Positions 1 through 8,505 of a DNA stretch of 64,000 nt are shown one piece after another; the first letter of the stretch is position 1; each line of letters opens with the position of its first letter. The DNA comes from Bacteroidaceae bacterium (GTDB lineage Bacteria; Bacteroidota; Bacteroidia; Bacteroidales; Bacteroidaceae), in NCBI GenBank assembly GCA_017383485.1, contig JAFNXM010000035.1, positions 1-64,000 of the forward strand. The letters run 5' to 3'. The notes below the pieces were generated by a model. That model saw nothing but the letters and a program-made list of their open reading frames with translations, did no database searches and had not been told where the DNA came from. The position numbers and the translations under genes were made by a program.

Positions 1-84
1 TCTCTACAAAAAGTTTTATGGAATTGCTTTCAAAGATCGCTTCTTTTAAAGTCGCTCATCAGGGCGTTTCCTGATTAGCGAGTG

Positions 85-116
85 CAAAAGTACACACTTT
101 TTTAATAATGGCCAAA
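85..116 (-). promoter_or_regulatory. Leftward Bacteroidota-type promoter with leader hairpin
   Basis: Read on the minus strand, a TTTG box (113-116) is followed after 20 bases by TACTTTTG (85-92), a full match to the Bacteroidota -33/-7 pattern. The predicted transcript starts near 78 and at once forms a hairpin: cgct/agcg at 53-56 and 77-80, then atcagg/cctgat at 58-63 and 70-75. The only ATG in the leader (58) meets a stop after nine codons, so the gene served lies left of the window. Confidence 0.6.
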
Positions 117-577
117 TGTTTTGACAAGAAAATTTTAAAATAAGGTACACAAAACCCTGGCAATTTTATCCAAAACCCACTACAGCACAGCTTATTATAA
201 AGAATTAAAAAAATTACACCCTATTTAACGAGCCACATTATTTGACAAACGCAGATTGCAAAAATCACACTTTAAACCTAATCAAGAAAGCACATATATA
301 GCTTTTAAACTCATACTTCGGAAGAACACGAACTTAAAAAAAGCAGAGGATACATATTATATATATAGAGATATAGATATAAACATAGGTATACATAAAG
401 ATAACAGACATATGATGCCTCGACACCTCCCATACATCATTAACGAATTTCTTTTTGAAGAGAGCCCCTACTGCTATTCCTCTAAAGTTTCAATATCGAT
501 TTTTATCAAAATAAAGACGCCACAGATAATATTTTTCTAAAAAACAGTGACATTTCGTATTTTTCCGAAAAGAAATG

Positions 578-607
578 TTGCTATTTGACAAAAATAAAGT
601 ACTTTTG
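578..607 (+). promoter_or_regulatory. Promoter of the Omp28-like gene
   Basis: TTG at 578-580 is followed after 19 bases by TACTTTTG at 600-607, fitting the Bacteroidota promoter pattern. It would give a leader of about 130 bases before the start codon at 746. A second -7-like box, TAGGTTTG, lies at 633-640 without a well-spaced upstream box. Confidence 0.5.
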
Positions 608-745
608 GCCACGAAATAATATTTTACAACAATAGGTTTGGTTTTAGTTTTTGAAAGATATAAACTATCAGTTAATAGCCTGCTACTACAATTAGACTTA
701 TTTCCCAAATAGATAAAAACCCTAAAACATAAAAATAAATAGCTT

Positions 746-2788
746 ATGAGACTTAAAAAATTACTCGTACTTTCTGCATTGCTCTGCGGAGTCAGTGCAG
801 TGTCCGTTGCTCAGAATGTGGCTTCAAACCCTCTGCGTACGGCTGACTTGAAGGCAGTGACTGGCGAATTGCCTGAATTGCGTAAGATGGTGCGCGATAT
901 GCGTACACCTTCCGACAAGGTGCAGGAACCTAAGTGGATGACCACAGTTCCTATGGATTCGGCATTTTACACTTTGAATTGGAATGCTTTTGCTCAAGAC
1001 ACCTACTTGGAATATAGTACTGTCATCCCAGCAGACGTCGTATCGCGTTTCGTCGGAAACAAGGTAAAAGAAATTCAACTGATTTTGCCTACCAAGGGTA
1101 ATGATCCTGCATTCTGGATCATAGATGCTAACACTGGCGAGCAATTGTGGATGGCTAATGCTACAGGTACATATCAAGACTTTGCTTTGTTGAGCGTCCC
1201 TTGTGATTGGACAGTAGACCAGGTGCGCGACTTGCAGGTGGGATACACGCTCAGCTATAGTGCAGGTGTGAAGTATTCATCTGTTGTTGTACCCTGTGCA
1301 CGTGACCTGACGTGGTTATACAACGACAGCTCGCTCGGTCAAGCGGTCTACAACTATAGTGTTATGCCACTGAAGGGCTGGAAGGGCGGTTATATCGCTC
1401 TGCCTATCTACTGCGTGACTGAAGGTGAAGGTGGTTTCTTGGAAAATGATATCCAAATCCTGGGTGTATCACACTCTAAAGTAGAAATGGGAAGCGGTGC
1501 AAATCTGAATTTCACCTTGTCCAACTATGGTTGCACACCAGTGAAAGACGTGGCCTACAATTATACTATGGGCGACAAGATTGCAAGTGGTACTACAGGC
1601 GGTAGCATCCGCTTCTTGGGTAGTGCAAGTTTCTCTGGCAAGATTGATGCTATTGAAACAGCTCAACGTATTCCCCTCAACGTAGAAATCACAAGCATCA
1701 ACGGCGAAAGTTTGACTGAAGAAAATGTAGCAGAAGGTAGTATCACTGCTATCGACCCAGACAAGACCGTAGATCGTATGGTTGTGATGGAAGAGTATAC
1801 TGGCGCTTGGTGCGGATGGTGTCCACGCGGTATGGTCGGTATGGAAAAGTTGGTAGAAGAATATCCTGACAACTTTATCCCTATTGCCGTACACGCCAAT
1901 GATATCATGCAAGAAGCAGCCTTTAATGATTTGCTCGCAAGCTATAGCGGTGGATTCCCTGGTTCTGTATTGAATCGTATGAAGCAAGTAGACCCTTACT
2001 ATGGCAGCACTAATGGCACGCCTTTTGGTATTGACAACAATATTCTGCCAATGATGTATACTTTGACTGAAGCTGCTGTGGATATCGAAGGTGCAGAAAT
2101 CGATCGCGAAGCAGGCAAGGTGAAGGTTACAGCTTCGGCTACATTCTCTATTGATTGCAATCTGAAAGATGCTCCCTATTGTTTCTCATACGTGATTACA
2201 GAAGATGGTGTGAATGGTAAAGATTTGCCAGCTTCTCAACGTAAGGATTATCTCCAAAGCAACTACTTCTCGGGCAATAGTCAATATACTTCAGACCCCT
2301 ACTTGAAGCACTTGACTTCGATGGGTTCATACATTGAAGTTGACTTTGATCATGTCGCTAGACATGCTGAAGACATCCTCGGTATCGCAGGTAGCTTGAG
2401 CGGTAAGTTCAATGCAGGCGACAAGTTGAGTCATACTTACGAATTTGCTTTGCCTACAAATATCAAGGATTTGAGCAAATGTAATTTGGTCGCTCTTCTC
2501 GTGGACAAGGGTACAGGCGAAATCGTCAATGCGAAGCAAGTAGCGATGAAGAGCGTGACTGCTGTGGAAAGTGCGACTGCTCCTCTCGCATCGGCTAAGG
2601 TAGATGTTGTAGCAGGCGGCGTACAAGTTTCTGCAGACGATGCTACAGTCAATGTTTATACTGCAGCTGGTGCGCTCGTAGCTCAACAAGTAGTACAAGG
2701 CAAGACATTCGTTGCACTGAATGCTGGCAACTATGTAGTTCGCGTAGTAAAGGGTAATGATGTATTTGTAAAGAAGGTTAGCCTCTAA
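746..2788 (+). CDS. Secreted Omp28-related protein with thioredoxin-like CGWC motif and sorting domain
   Basis: 680 residues, with a signal peptide at about residues 1-22 (cleavage near VSVAQ). The middle carries the thioredoxin-like signature EEYTGAWCGWCPRG, with C356 and C359 as the likely redox pair; this fits the Omp28-related proteins of Bacteroidales. The last 65 residues (VNVYTAAGALVAQQ... ending VKKVSL) look like a T9SS type A sorting domain, so the protein is probably exported across the outer membrane. The function may be thiol-disulfide exchange at the surface, but the substrate is unknown. It stands alone, with its own promoter and a terminator at 2821-2855. The family call is good; the role is inferred. 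Confidence 0.8.
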   Translation: MRLKKLLVLSALLCGVSAVSVAQNVASNPLRTADLKAVTGELPELRKMVRDMRTPSDKVQEPKWMTTVPMDSAFYTLNWNAFAQDTYLEYSTVIPADVVSRFVGNKVKEIQLILPTKGNDPAFWIIDANTGEQLWMANATGTYQDFALLSVPCDWTVDQVRDLQVGYTLSYSAGVKYSSVVVPCARDLTWLYNDSSLGQAVYNYSVMPLKGWKGGYIALPIYCVTEGEGGFLENDIQILGVSHSKVEMGSGANLNFTLSNYGCTPVKDVAYNYTMGDKIASGTTGGSIRFLGSASFSGKIDAIETAQRIPLNVEITSINGESLTEENVAEGSITAIDPDKTVDRMVVMEEYTGAWCGWCPRGMVGMEKLVEEYPDNFIPIAVHANDIMQEAAFNDLLASYSGGFPGSVLNRMKQVDPYYGSTNGTPFGIDNNILPMMYTLTEAAVDIEGAEIDREAGKVKVTASATFSIDCNLKDAPYCFSYVITEDGVNGKDLPASQRKDYLQSNYFSGNSQYTSDPYLKHLTSMGSYIEVDFDHVARHAEDILGIAGSLSGKFNAGDKLSHTYEFALPTNIKDLSKCNLVALLVDKGTGEIVNAKQVAMKSVTAVESATAPLASAKVDVVAGGVQVSADDATVNVYTAAGALVAQQVVQGKTFVALNAGNYVVRVVKGNDVFVKKVSL

Positions 2789-2820
2789 TCCTTCGTTTAT
2801 ACATTATCTTATAGATATAG

Positions 2821-2855
2821 GGGAATGCATCTCATAATTGGTGCATTCCCTTTTT
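2821..2855 (+). terminator. Rho-independent terminator
   Basis: The arms gggaatgca (2821-2829) and tgcattccc (2842-2850) form a 9-bp stem followed by five T. It lies 33 bases after the stop of the Omp28-like gene. Confidence 0.8.
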
Positions 2856-2923
2856 ATTGTGCATTGTTGGTTGACATGGTAAAAAGTTTCTTATAAAATA
2901 AAGGGAATAAATGTTGTTTTGTT

Positions 2924-2931
2924 TAACTTTG
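2924..2931 (+). promoter_or_regulatory. -7 box upstream of the TIM-barrel protein
   Basis: TAACTTTG matches the Bacteroidota -7 consensus TAnnTTTG and lies 31 bases before the start codon at 2963. No well-spaced -33 box is visible. Confidence 0.4.
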
Positions 2932-2962
2932 CCAAAGTGATTTACATATAATATTAATAGGT

Positions 2963-4153
2963 ATGAAAATAAAAGTAGTCTTTCTTCTCTCACTCTGTTT
3001 AGCTGTTTTCGGGCAGCAAGACATCGAGGCGCGCAGCCGTCAAAGAGAAATCCCGATATTGGCTTGGTATAGTATTCCGCCTGGTGAAAATGCTACGGAG
3101 GAGCGCTACCGCGAACTGAAGGATTGTGGATTCAATTATTCCTTCTCACATATTTATACCAAGAAGGATGCCCTGCGTGCTCTGGACTTGTGTCGCAAGG
3201 TAGGCATGAAATCTATCTTCATGTGCCCCGAACTGAAATCAGAAACAGAGGCGACAGTGAAGCAGGTACGTAGGCATCGTGCCCTGGGTGGCTATTTCCT
3301 GAGAGACGAGCCCCAGAATGCAGATCTCGAAGAGTTGGGCAAATGGGCACGCAGAGTGGAAGCAGCAGATACAAAGCACCCTTGCTACTTGAACCTGCTA
3401 CCAAATTGGGCATTTAGCAAGTCTGGGTACGAAGAGCACCTACGATTGTTTGACAAGCAGGTGAATCTCCCCTTACTTTCCTTTGACCATTATCCGCTCT
3501 TGAGTAAGGGTAAGGAGATCTTTGTGCGTGCTGAATTCTACGAGAACTTGGAGATGATTTCTGCCGAATCACGTCGCACAGAGAAACCCTTTTGGGCTTT
3601 TGCGCTGAGTACGGCTCACATGGAATATCCTGTACCGACGATGGGACAACTGCGCCTGCAGATGTACAGCAATTTGCTCTATGGTGCACAGGGCTTGCAG
3701 TATTTCACCTATTGGAATCCTTCGACCGAGACTTGGGACTTTCATCAAGCGCCAATCACTGAGCAAGGGTTGCGCAGTAGGGTCTACGAGGAGGTGCGCT
3801 CTCTGAATCAAGAAATACAATGCTGGGCGAAAGTGTTCCTAGGTTGCCGTGTCGAGGGAGTCTATCACTTGGGCAATAAGATTCCTCAGGGGACAAAACG
3901 TCTGACGACTTTACCTCCCAATTTCCTAAAGATCGATAGCCGTGGCCAAAGCGCGATGGTTTCGCAATTGACCAACGAGGGACGCAACTACGTAATCGTC
4001 CAAAACACCCATCCCACGGAGGGTCTTTGCATAGATATTTTGACCAACAACAAGGTGCAACGTCTACGCCAAGATGGTACAGTGGTGCAAGCATCACGCT
4101 ACGAAGCCGAGCATTATCTGGAGCCGGGAATGATAGAGGTGTATTATTGGTAG
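2963..4153 (+). CDS. Secreted TIM-barrel protein, putative glycoside hydrolase
   Basis: 396 residues with an N-terminal signal peptide (residues 1 to about 23, ending near DIEARS). The rest resembles a TIM-barrel glycosidase of the GH42/GHL type: a conserved GGYFLRDEP stretch, with E as candidate acid/base, follows a barrel strand, and LLSFDHYPLL and the aromatic FTYWNPSTETWDF fit later strands and a carbohydrate-binding cleft. No C-terminal sorting domain is seen, so it may stay in the periplasm. It is monocistronic and convergent with the hydrolase at 4349-5860. I cannot assign a CAZy family or substrate. Exported TIM-barrel protein is safe; glycosidase is inference. Confidence 0.6.
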   Translation: MKIKVVFLLSLCLAVFGQQDIEARSRQREIPILAWYSIPPGENATEERYRELKDCGFNYSFSHIYTKKDALRALDLCRKVGMKSIFMCPELKSETEATVKQVRRHRALGGYFLRDEPQNADLEELGKWARRVEAADTKHPCYLNLLPNWAFSKSGYEEHLRLFDKQVNLPLLSFDHYPLLSKGKEIFVRAEFYENLEMISAESRRTEKPFWAFALSTAHMEYPVPTMGQLRLQMYSNLLYGAQGLQYFTYWNPSTETWDFHQAPITEQGLRSRVYEEVRSLNQEIQCWAKVFLGCRVEGVYHLGNKIPQGTKRLTTLPPNFLKIDSRGQSAMVSQLTNEGRNYVIVQNTHPTEGLCIDILTNNKVQRLRQDGTVVQASRYEAEHYLEPGMIEVYYW

Positions 4154-4265
4154 GAGAGTTGAGAGATGAACGTTGAGAGTTGAGAGATGAATGTTGAGAG
4201 GTAAATAATGAACGATAAAAGATAAACGTTGGACGAGTGAGGGGTAAGTGTTGATAAAAAATCGT
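4154..4265. repeat. Degenerate GTTGAGAGATGAA simple repeat
   Basis: Units such as gagagttgagagatgaacgtt recur at about 4158, 4176 and 4195 and decay into aacgataaaagataaacgtt and gttgataaaaaatcgttg. The stretch is non-coding and belongs to the class of intergenic simple repeats also seen near 8.4, 32.0, 33.2, 44.0 and 60.2 kb. Confidence 0.6.
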
Positions 4266-4280
4266 TGATAAAAAAAGTAG

Positions 4281-4317
4281 AGAGGGGCCTTCTTCTGCAA
4301 TGGAAGAAGGCCCCTCT
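4281..4317 (-). terminator. Strong terminator hairpin between convergent genes
   Basis: A perfect 15-bp stem (4281-4295 with 4303-4317) closes a 7-base loop. An A run at 4271-4276 becomes the T tract for minus-strand transcription, so it mainly serves the gene ending at 4349; it may also stop the plus-strand gene. Confidence 0.85.
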
Positions 4318-4348
4318 GTGTATAGGTTTAGGTGTGTTTTTCGTAAGA

Positions 4349-5860
4349 TCAGAACATCACCTTTTTGCCGTTTGATGTGATATAGACACCGCTTTGTGGT
4401 TGTGTGGTCATCTTGCCTGCCAAGTCGTAGTAGTGACCATCTTTTGCCTCGTCCATTTCTACGCCGGCAATACCTGTGCCATCCGAAGCAAAGTCAATCA
4501 ATACAGATGCCGGGAAGATACGTTCGGGGTCGTAGAAGGTAGCGAGACTATTTACCATATCCTGCACAGTAGGTTGCAACATACCATTGAAAAGCACTTT
4601 GCCATTGGCTGTGATCTTAACGGGTTGATTGAAATCTACCAATTTTGGAGACAGATAGAGACGGATCTTACCCTTGTTCAAATTAGCATAGAACTTTTTG
4701 AAAAACTTGTCGATACCATTTTCAGTTTCTGTACAGTTGTACACCGTTTTCTTTGAAGCGAGTGTAATCTCGTTGCCCTCGATGTCCATGAAGTAAGTAA
4801 TACGATAAGTATCAAACTCGCCGCGTGGATCTTCCTCTACACAGATATTCGCAAAGCCCTTTCTGTGGATACCATCCATTTCAAAGTTTTCCCAGATTAC
4901 ATGTTTGGGCTGAGGATTGCGGGTGTATTGTGCCAACCAAGGCGTGGTCTTAGTATAATCAATTTGGTGTCCCTTGCCAGGGATCAATTCGATGTGATGT
5001 ACGAAGCCATCAGGATATTTCTTCTGTGCTGCTTCAAAGGCATCCTTTGTCGCTTGTGTCAATTCGTTGCGGAAGAAACCAGTGTCGTCGGCACCTGTGC
5101 GGAAGTTGAATGCCAGATTGCGGCAGTTCTCAACGGGAGCATTCTTCAGGGGCTCACCGCCTGCCATGGGACCCGCACCTGCCAGATAGTCGCCATAGTA
5201 TGACGCCAGGCGTTGGCTACCATATCCCCCCTCGGAGATACCAAAGAAATAGATGCGGTTGGGGTCGATATCACCAGTCAGATAAAGTTGGCGCAAGAGT
5301 TTTTCCCATGCCCATTGCTTACCCTTTTGCCACCAGCGATAGTAATCTCCGGTGTTGGGGATTTGAGGAATAAAGTAAACCGAAGGACCATCTTCAAAAC
5401 TATTGCCAAATTTGATACCATTAGCCCATTCATTATTCTTATCACCTGAGCCATGCAGATAGAGGAACAAGGGATAGCCAGCTTCGGGGCGAGCACCCTT
5501 TTTGCCATAGTAGTAGTTCATCACAGCATTGTATTCGAGTTTTGCGGGCAATGTCCAACTGCTATGTTTCTTCAGACTCAGTTCGTCCAGAGGAATCAAG
5601 CGTTCTTCGTCGAAGGCCTCGTTGGCTTTGGCCCATGCCTGCCATACGGTTTGTTGCTGTGCTTCGATTTGTGAAAGTTCTACGGGGATGTTTTGCGAGA
5701 AAGCCTCTTCGCTACCATTGAGGCGTGCCGAGAAATAATTGATCAAAGCCTCGTCATCTCCAGCGGCAGATGCTGGTGTCGCCATAGCGCAGAGTGCACA
5801 CGCTGCAAAGGCATATTTTGCTGCGGCAGTCCATGTGCGGCGTAGTGTAAGTTGTACCAT
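4349..5860 (-). CDS. Secreted alpha/beta-hydrolase (esterase-like) with C-terminal sorting motif
   Basis: 503 residues. The N-terminus has a signal peptide (AAAKYAFAACALCAM...ASA, about residues 12-33). The core shows an alpha/beta-hydrolase fold: an oxyanion-type strand LFLYLHGSGDKNNEW, the nucleophile elbow FFGISEGGYGS with the serine in GISEG, and a late histidine in IPGKGHQIDY. This is the layout of CE1-like and dienelactone-hydrolase-like esterases acting on plant or host glycans. The C-terminus (YYDLAGKM...GVYITSNGKKVMF) is the Prevotella-style short T9SS-type tail. Convergent with the upstream gene. The substrate is unknown; peptidase or acetyl/feruloyl esterase are alternatives. Confidence 0.7.
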   Translation of the reverse strand: MVQLTLRRTWTAAAKYAFAACALCAMATPASAAGDDEALINYFSARLNGSEEAFSQNIPVELSQIEAQQQTVWQAWAKANEAFDEERLIPLDELSLKKHSSWTLPAKLEYNAVMNYYYGKKGARPEAGYPLFLYLHGSGDKNNEWANGIKFGNSFEDGPSVYFIPQIPNTGDYYRWWQKGKQWAWEKLLRQLYLTGDIDPNRIYFFGISEGGYGSQRLASYYGDYLAGAGPMAGGEPLKNAPVENCRNLAFNFRTGADDTGFFRNELTQATKDAFEAAQKKYPDGFVHHIELIPGKGHQIDYTKTTPWLAQYTRNPQPKHVIWENFEMDGIHRKGFANICVEEDPRGEFDTYRITYFMDIEGNEITLASKKTVYNCTETENGIDKFFKKFYANLNKGKIRLYLSPKLVDFNQPVKITANGKVLFNGMLQPTVQDMVNSLATFYDPERIFPASVLIDFASDGTGIAGVEMDEAKDGHYYDLAGKMTTQPQSGVYITSNGKKVMF

Positions 5861-6065
5861 ACGTCAAGTGTTTTGATGATTATTTTTTGTATGTATTATT
5901 ATCTATGTGTAAAGTAAGAAAACTGTTTCTCGCCAATGCTATTGGAGCAAAATCGCAGTTTTCCTGTACAAAGATACATCTTGCTGTGCAAATAGGATGT
6001 TTTTTAACGCATTTTTTAGCTTTTGCATCACGTTATTGGTATTGCAATGGTTTTTTCACCATAAA

Positions 6066-6088
6066 AAAATGCGAAAAATTTTGACAAA
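6066..6088 (+). repeat. 23-nt dispersed repeat, copy 1
   Basis: Contains TGCGAAAAATTTTGACAAA preceded by AAAA. It is identical over 23 nt to 6441-6463 and, in the opposite orientation, to 30174-30196. Confidence 0.75.
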
Positions 6089-6122
6089 CGCGATTGATGA
6101 AATAGAATGGGAAAGTATGCCT

Positions 6123-6332
6123 AAGATAAGGGTCGTAAGAAGAAACCTTAACCTTTTTTCAACTACAATAAGGATAGTTTCATCTACATTACTTGTAAAT
6201 TTATTTAGGTTACTTGTAGTTTCAACTACATTACTGATAGATTTATCTAGGTTACTTGTAGATTTTCCTACAATAAGGGTAGAATTTCATAGATTAAAGG
6301 TAAAATTGACCACAATTAGGACATTTAGACCA
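6123..6332. repeat. 21-bp tandem repeat array, about 10 units
   Basis: Unit starts fall at 6123, 6144, 6165, 6186, 6207, 6228, 6249, 6270, 6291 and 6312, exactly 21 bases apart. Typical units are acattacttgtaaattta(ttt) and aggttacttgtagtttc(aact); the first position alternates aca/agg. The outer units are more diverged than those from 6165 to 6290. 21 bp equals two helical turns, so the T/A tracts are phased on one face of the DNA. Confidence 0.8.
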
Positions 6333-6440
6333 TTATTACCCTCGTTTGCACTAAAAAATTCGGTTTTCCTAATGCGCTGTAGTTCGCGTAAATCCGACCA
6401 ACTCTTCGGTTGATGGATTTTAAGCGATTCTCGCTCCTCT

Positions 6441-6463
6441 AAAATGCGAAAAATTTTGACAAA
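6441..6463 (+). repeat. 23-nt dispersed repeat, copy 2
   Basis: Identical over 23 nt to 6066-6088, in the same orientation, 375 bases away on the other side of the tandem array. Confidence 0.75.
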
Positions 6464-6501
6464 AGATGCAGATTCTTCCTCATGATTTAGGCTACAAAAA
6501 A

Positions 6502-6531
6502 AGATGCACCCTTCGTCGAAAAGGATGCATC
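6502..6531 (-). terminator. Terminator of the kinase gene
   Basis: agatgca (near 6502) pairs with tgcatct (ending at 6531), with cctt/aagg pairing inside. The A run at 6496-6501 gives the T tract on the minus strand, 36 bases after the stop of the kinase gene. Confidence 0.65.
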
Positions 6532-6566
6532 TGATCGTATATTTCTCCAGATAGAGAGGCTACAAA

Positions 6567-7652
6567 TTAGCCCAACTTAGATTGGATGAACGCTTGCATT
6601 TCTGCTTGGTGAGCTTCTACGCTTTGGAGGAGTTTGAATTGTGCCTTTGAGCGTACGAGGTTGTGTTCGGGATATTGTGTTTTGTAGTAAGTGTCACCAT
6701 TGATGTAGTCTGCCAAGAAGCGCACGGTCTGCATGTAGGGGAAGAGGGCAGCTGCGTAGGGCAAGTTTTCGATTTCCAATGGAGTGAGGAACACTTTCGC
6801 GCTCTTCAGATAACCTTCTGCAAATGCTTTGAAGATATCCATGTTGAAGTTGACATTGTCCAAGTCCTTGTCGTCCTCGCGACCAGTGTTTGCTGCTGAG
6901 CGGAGGAAGTCGCCGAAGTCTGAGAAGATGAAGTTGGGCATCACGGTGTCGAGGTCGATCACACAGAGCACATTGCCGTCAGCGTCGAAGAGGATGTTGT
7001 CCACTTTAGTGTCGCAGTGGCAGATGCGCTTAGCCAATTTGCCTTCGCGGTGGAGACGTTCGCCCTTGCACATTTCTTCTGCACGTGCTTCGAGTTCGTC
7101 TACGAGCCATTGTACTTCAGCCAAACGACCAGCCTTGTTTTCTGCTACAGCTTCGCGCAATTGTTGCAAACGGAATTCCATGTTGTGGAAGTCCTTGATA
7201 GTTTCGCCCAATTCTGTTGGAACGTCTGCCAGCATAGCTTGGAAGTTACCGAAAGTTTCGCCTACGATGTATGAGCTTTCGGGAGTAACTGCTGTCTGTG
7301 AAACGGTATCAGGGATAAATACCATCACGCGCCAGTACTTTTCACCGTCGAAGTGGAAATACTTGCCGTCCTTAGCTGGCACGAATCGCAATACGCGGCG
7401 CTCTACGTCGGTCATGCCTGCAGCTTCGTACTTAGCACGGATATGGTTGGTCACAGTCACGATATTGTCCATCAACATTTCTACGTCGGGGAAGATAGCG
7501 TTGTTGACATTTTGCAATACATAGTTGGGCGCATCGCCTTCGGTTTCTACCTTGTAAGTAGTATTAATCAAACCATTGCCCAAGGGGCGAACGTCTACGA
7601 CTGTACCTTGAACATCAAATTGTGATACAACTTGTTGAAGTTTTGCTTCCAT
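6567..7652 (-). CDS. N-acetylhexosamine kinase-like / aminoglycoside phosphotransferase family
   Basis: 361 residues, cytoplasmic. The APH/choline kinase fold is shown by the Brenner motif ICHCDTKVDNILF (catalytic D and metal-binding N) followed by the second metal site VIDLDTV, plus FSDFGDFLRSAAN. The overall length and the N-terminal TTYKVE...NYVLQ strands fit NahK-like kinases, which phosphorylate N-acetylhexosamines at C1 in host-glycan degradation. In many Bacteroides genomes such proteins are annotated as aminoglycoside phosphotransferase family or mucin-desulfatase associated. It ends in a terminator at 6502-6531. Family assignment is firm; substrate is inferred. Confidence 0.75.
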   Translation of the reverse strand: MEAKLQQVVSQFDVQGTVVDVRPLGNGLINTTYKVETEGDAPNYVLQNVNNAIFPDVEMLMDNIVTVTNHIRAKYEAAGMTDVERRVLRFVPAKDGKYFHFDGEKYWRVMVFIPDTVSQTAVTPESSYIVGETFGNFQAMLADVPTELGETIKDFHNMEFRLQQLREAVAENKAGRLAEVQWLVDELEARAEEMCKGERLHREGKLAKRICHCDTKVDNILFDADGNVLCVIDLDTVMPNFIFSDFGDFLRSAANTGREDDKDLDNVNFNMDIFKAFAEGYLKSAKVFLTPLEIENLPYAAALFPYMQTVRFLADYINGDTYYKTQYPEHNLVRSKAQFKLLQSVEAHQAEMQAFIQSKLG

Positions 7653-7760
7653 AGTGATTTAGGAGTTTTAAAAGTTGAGGTTATTTATTGTTTAATATTT
7701 TATTTACTGCATTATTAGGCTCGGATTTCTCTTTCAGAGGGTTTCCTAGCCTTCTGCTTT

Positions 7761-8375
7761 TTATTGTCTTTTGTTTTCCAATTCTTCTCCCGTAATGCCC
7801 AGAGCGCCCATCAGGGAGTAGCCCAAGATTTCGGTCTTATACGACGAGGTCGGAGCGAGGTGTTGCAGTCCGAATACGATGAATTCTTTATCCGCCTCAC
7901 TGGCTTTGCTCACAGCCTTGAGCAGTTCGGAAGTATCGGTATCCATATCCGCGACGAGCATTACTTTTTTCACCGATTCGGATTGCGCTATCAATTCGAC
8001 AGTTTCCTTCAGCAAATCCATGGTCGATGTCAAATCTTCTACCTCGACAGATTGCATCATAAATTCACCTAAATTGTCGCGAAAGGCTACGCCATCCAAT
8101 TCCGCAGCAAAGTCTGCTAGCGAGAAGTTTTGCATTTTCTGCACGCCCTTACCGTGAAAGAAGACCACTTGAATCTCGTTCTCACCGGGGAGTAGTCCTC
8201 CATCCAATGCCAAATAATCCAGCCACGCAGGCAAATCTGCTGGCGGCACGCGACGACCGAGTATGCGCTCAAAGTTGACGATGAGATGAAAGGCTACATG
8301 GTCAATATAATCTGCGTCGACCAAAATGACATTGGGCGACCATTTGACTTGGGCAGGAGGAGGAAGTGATGACAT
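7761..8375 (-). CDS. Conserved Bacteroidales protein of unknown function (DUF6621-like)
   Basis: 204 residues from the ATG at 8375; an upstream TTG at 8396 would add seven residues, but the ATG gives a normal start. Visible features: VILVDADYIDHVAFHLIVNFER near the N-terminus, where DADYID looks like an acidic metal or nucleotide site, a long helix ending in KETVELIAQSESVKKVMLVADMD, and a conserved C-terminal ILGYSLMGALGI. From memory it fits the Bacteroidales-only DUF6621 family, a match I cannot test here. It lies 85 bases downstream of pyrF on the same strand and may be co-transcribed. No function is proposed. Confidence 0.65.
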   Translation of the reverse strand: MSSLPPPAQVKWSPNVILVDADYIDHVAFHLIVNFERILGRRVPPADLPAWLDYLALDGGLLPGENEIQVVFFHGKGVQKMQNFSLADFAAELDGVAFRDNLGEFMMQSVEVEDLTSTMDLLKETVELIAQSESVKKVMLVADMDTDTSELLKAVSKASEADKEFIVFGLQHLAPTSSYKTEILGYSLMGALGITGEELENKRQ

Positions 8376-8431
8376 TTTAAGATCAGGGGAGAACAATTAA
8401 CGTTGAACGAGGAACAAGTAAACGTGTGAAT

Positions 8432-8505
8432 AAATTCTACTAACGACTCGTCTACCTGTCTACTAATAACTAGTCTACCAGTCTACTAATAACTAGTCTA
8501 CTAAC
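8432..8505. repeat. ACTAGTCTACTAATA simple repeat at the pyrF junction
   Basis: The phrase ctactaa-taactagtctac recurs at about 8437, 8459 and 8482, and the array runs into the last codons and the TAG of pyrF. Same class as the repeats around 32.1 and 33.3 kb. Confidence 0.65.

Larger units (their letters stand above)
1..745. other. Non-coding AT-rich stretch at the left edge
   Basis: No convincing gene is seen. Short reading frames at 256-540 and 490-708 have AT-driven composition and no recognisable motif. The stretch holds a leftward promoter with a leader hairpin (53-116), the promoter for the gene at 746 (578-607), and a TA-rich simple stretch around 355-385. Confidence 0.7.
5861..6566. 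other. Non-coding stretch with tandem array and dispersed repeats
   Basis: A 706-base gap with no supported gene. It contains a 21-bp tandem array (6123-6332), two copies of a 23-nt dispersed repeat (6066-6088 and 6441-6463) and the terminator of the downstream kinase gene (6502-6531). A 138-codon open frame over the array (5997-6413) is a by-product of the 21-bp period, which equals seven codons. Confidence 0.65.

Noticed and set aside
256..540. 94-codon open frame upstream of the Omp28-like gene
   Set aside because: AT-driven composition with a TA-rich stretch inside, no motif, no plausible start context; it lies across the leader and promoter region.
6123..6332. Possible CRISPR array
   Set aside because: Units are contiguous with no unique spacers, and there are no cas genes.
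5997..6413. 138-codon frame over the 21-bp array
   Set aside because: The heptad-like peptide follows from the 21-base period. Start and end parts lack protein-like composition. Kept only as an alternative in the array finding.
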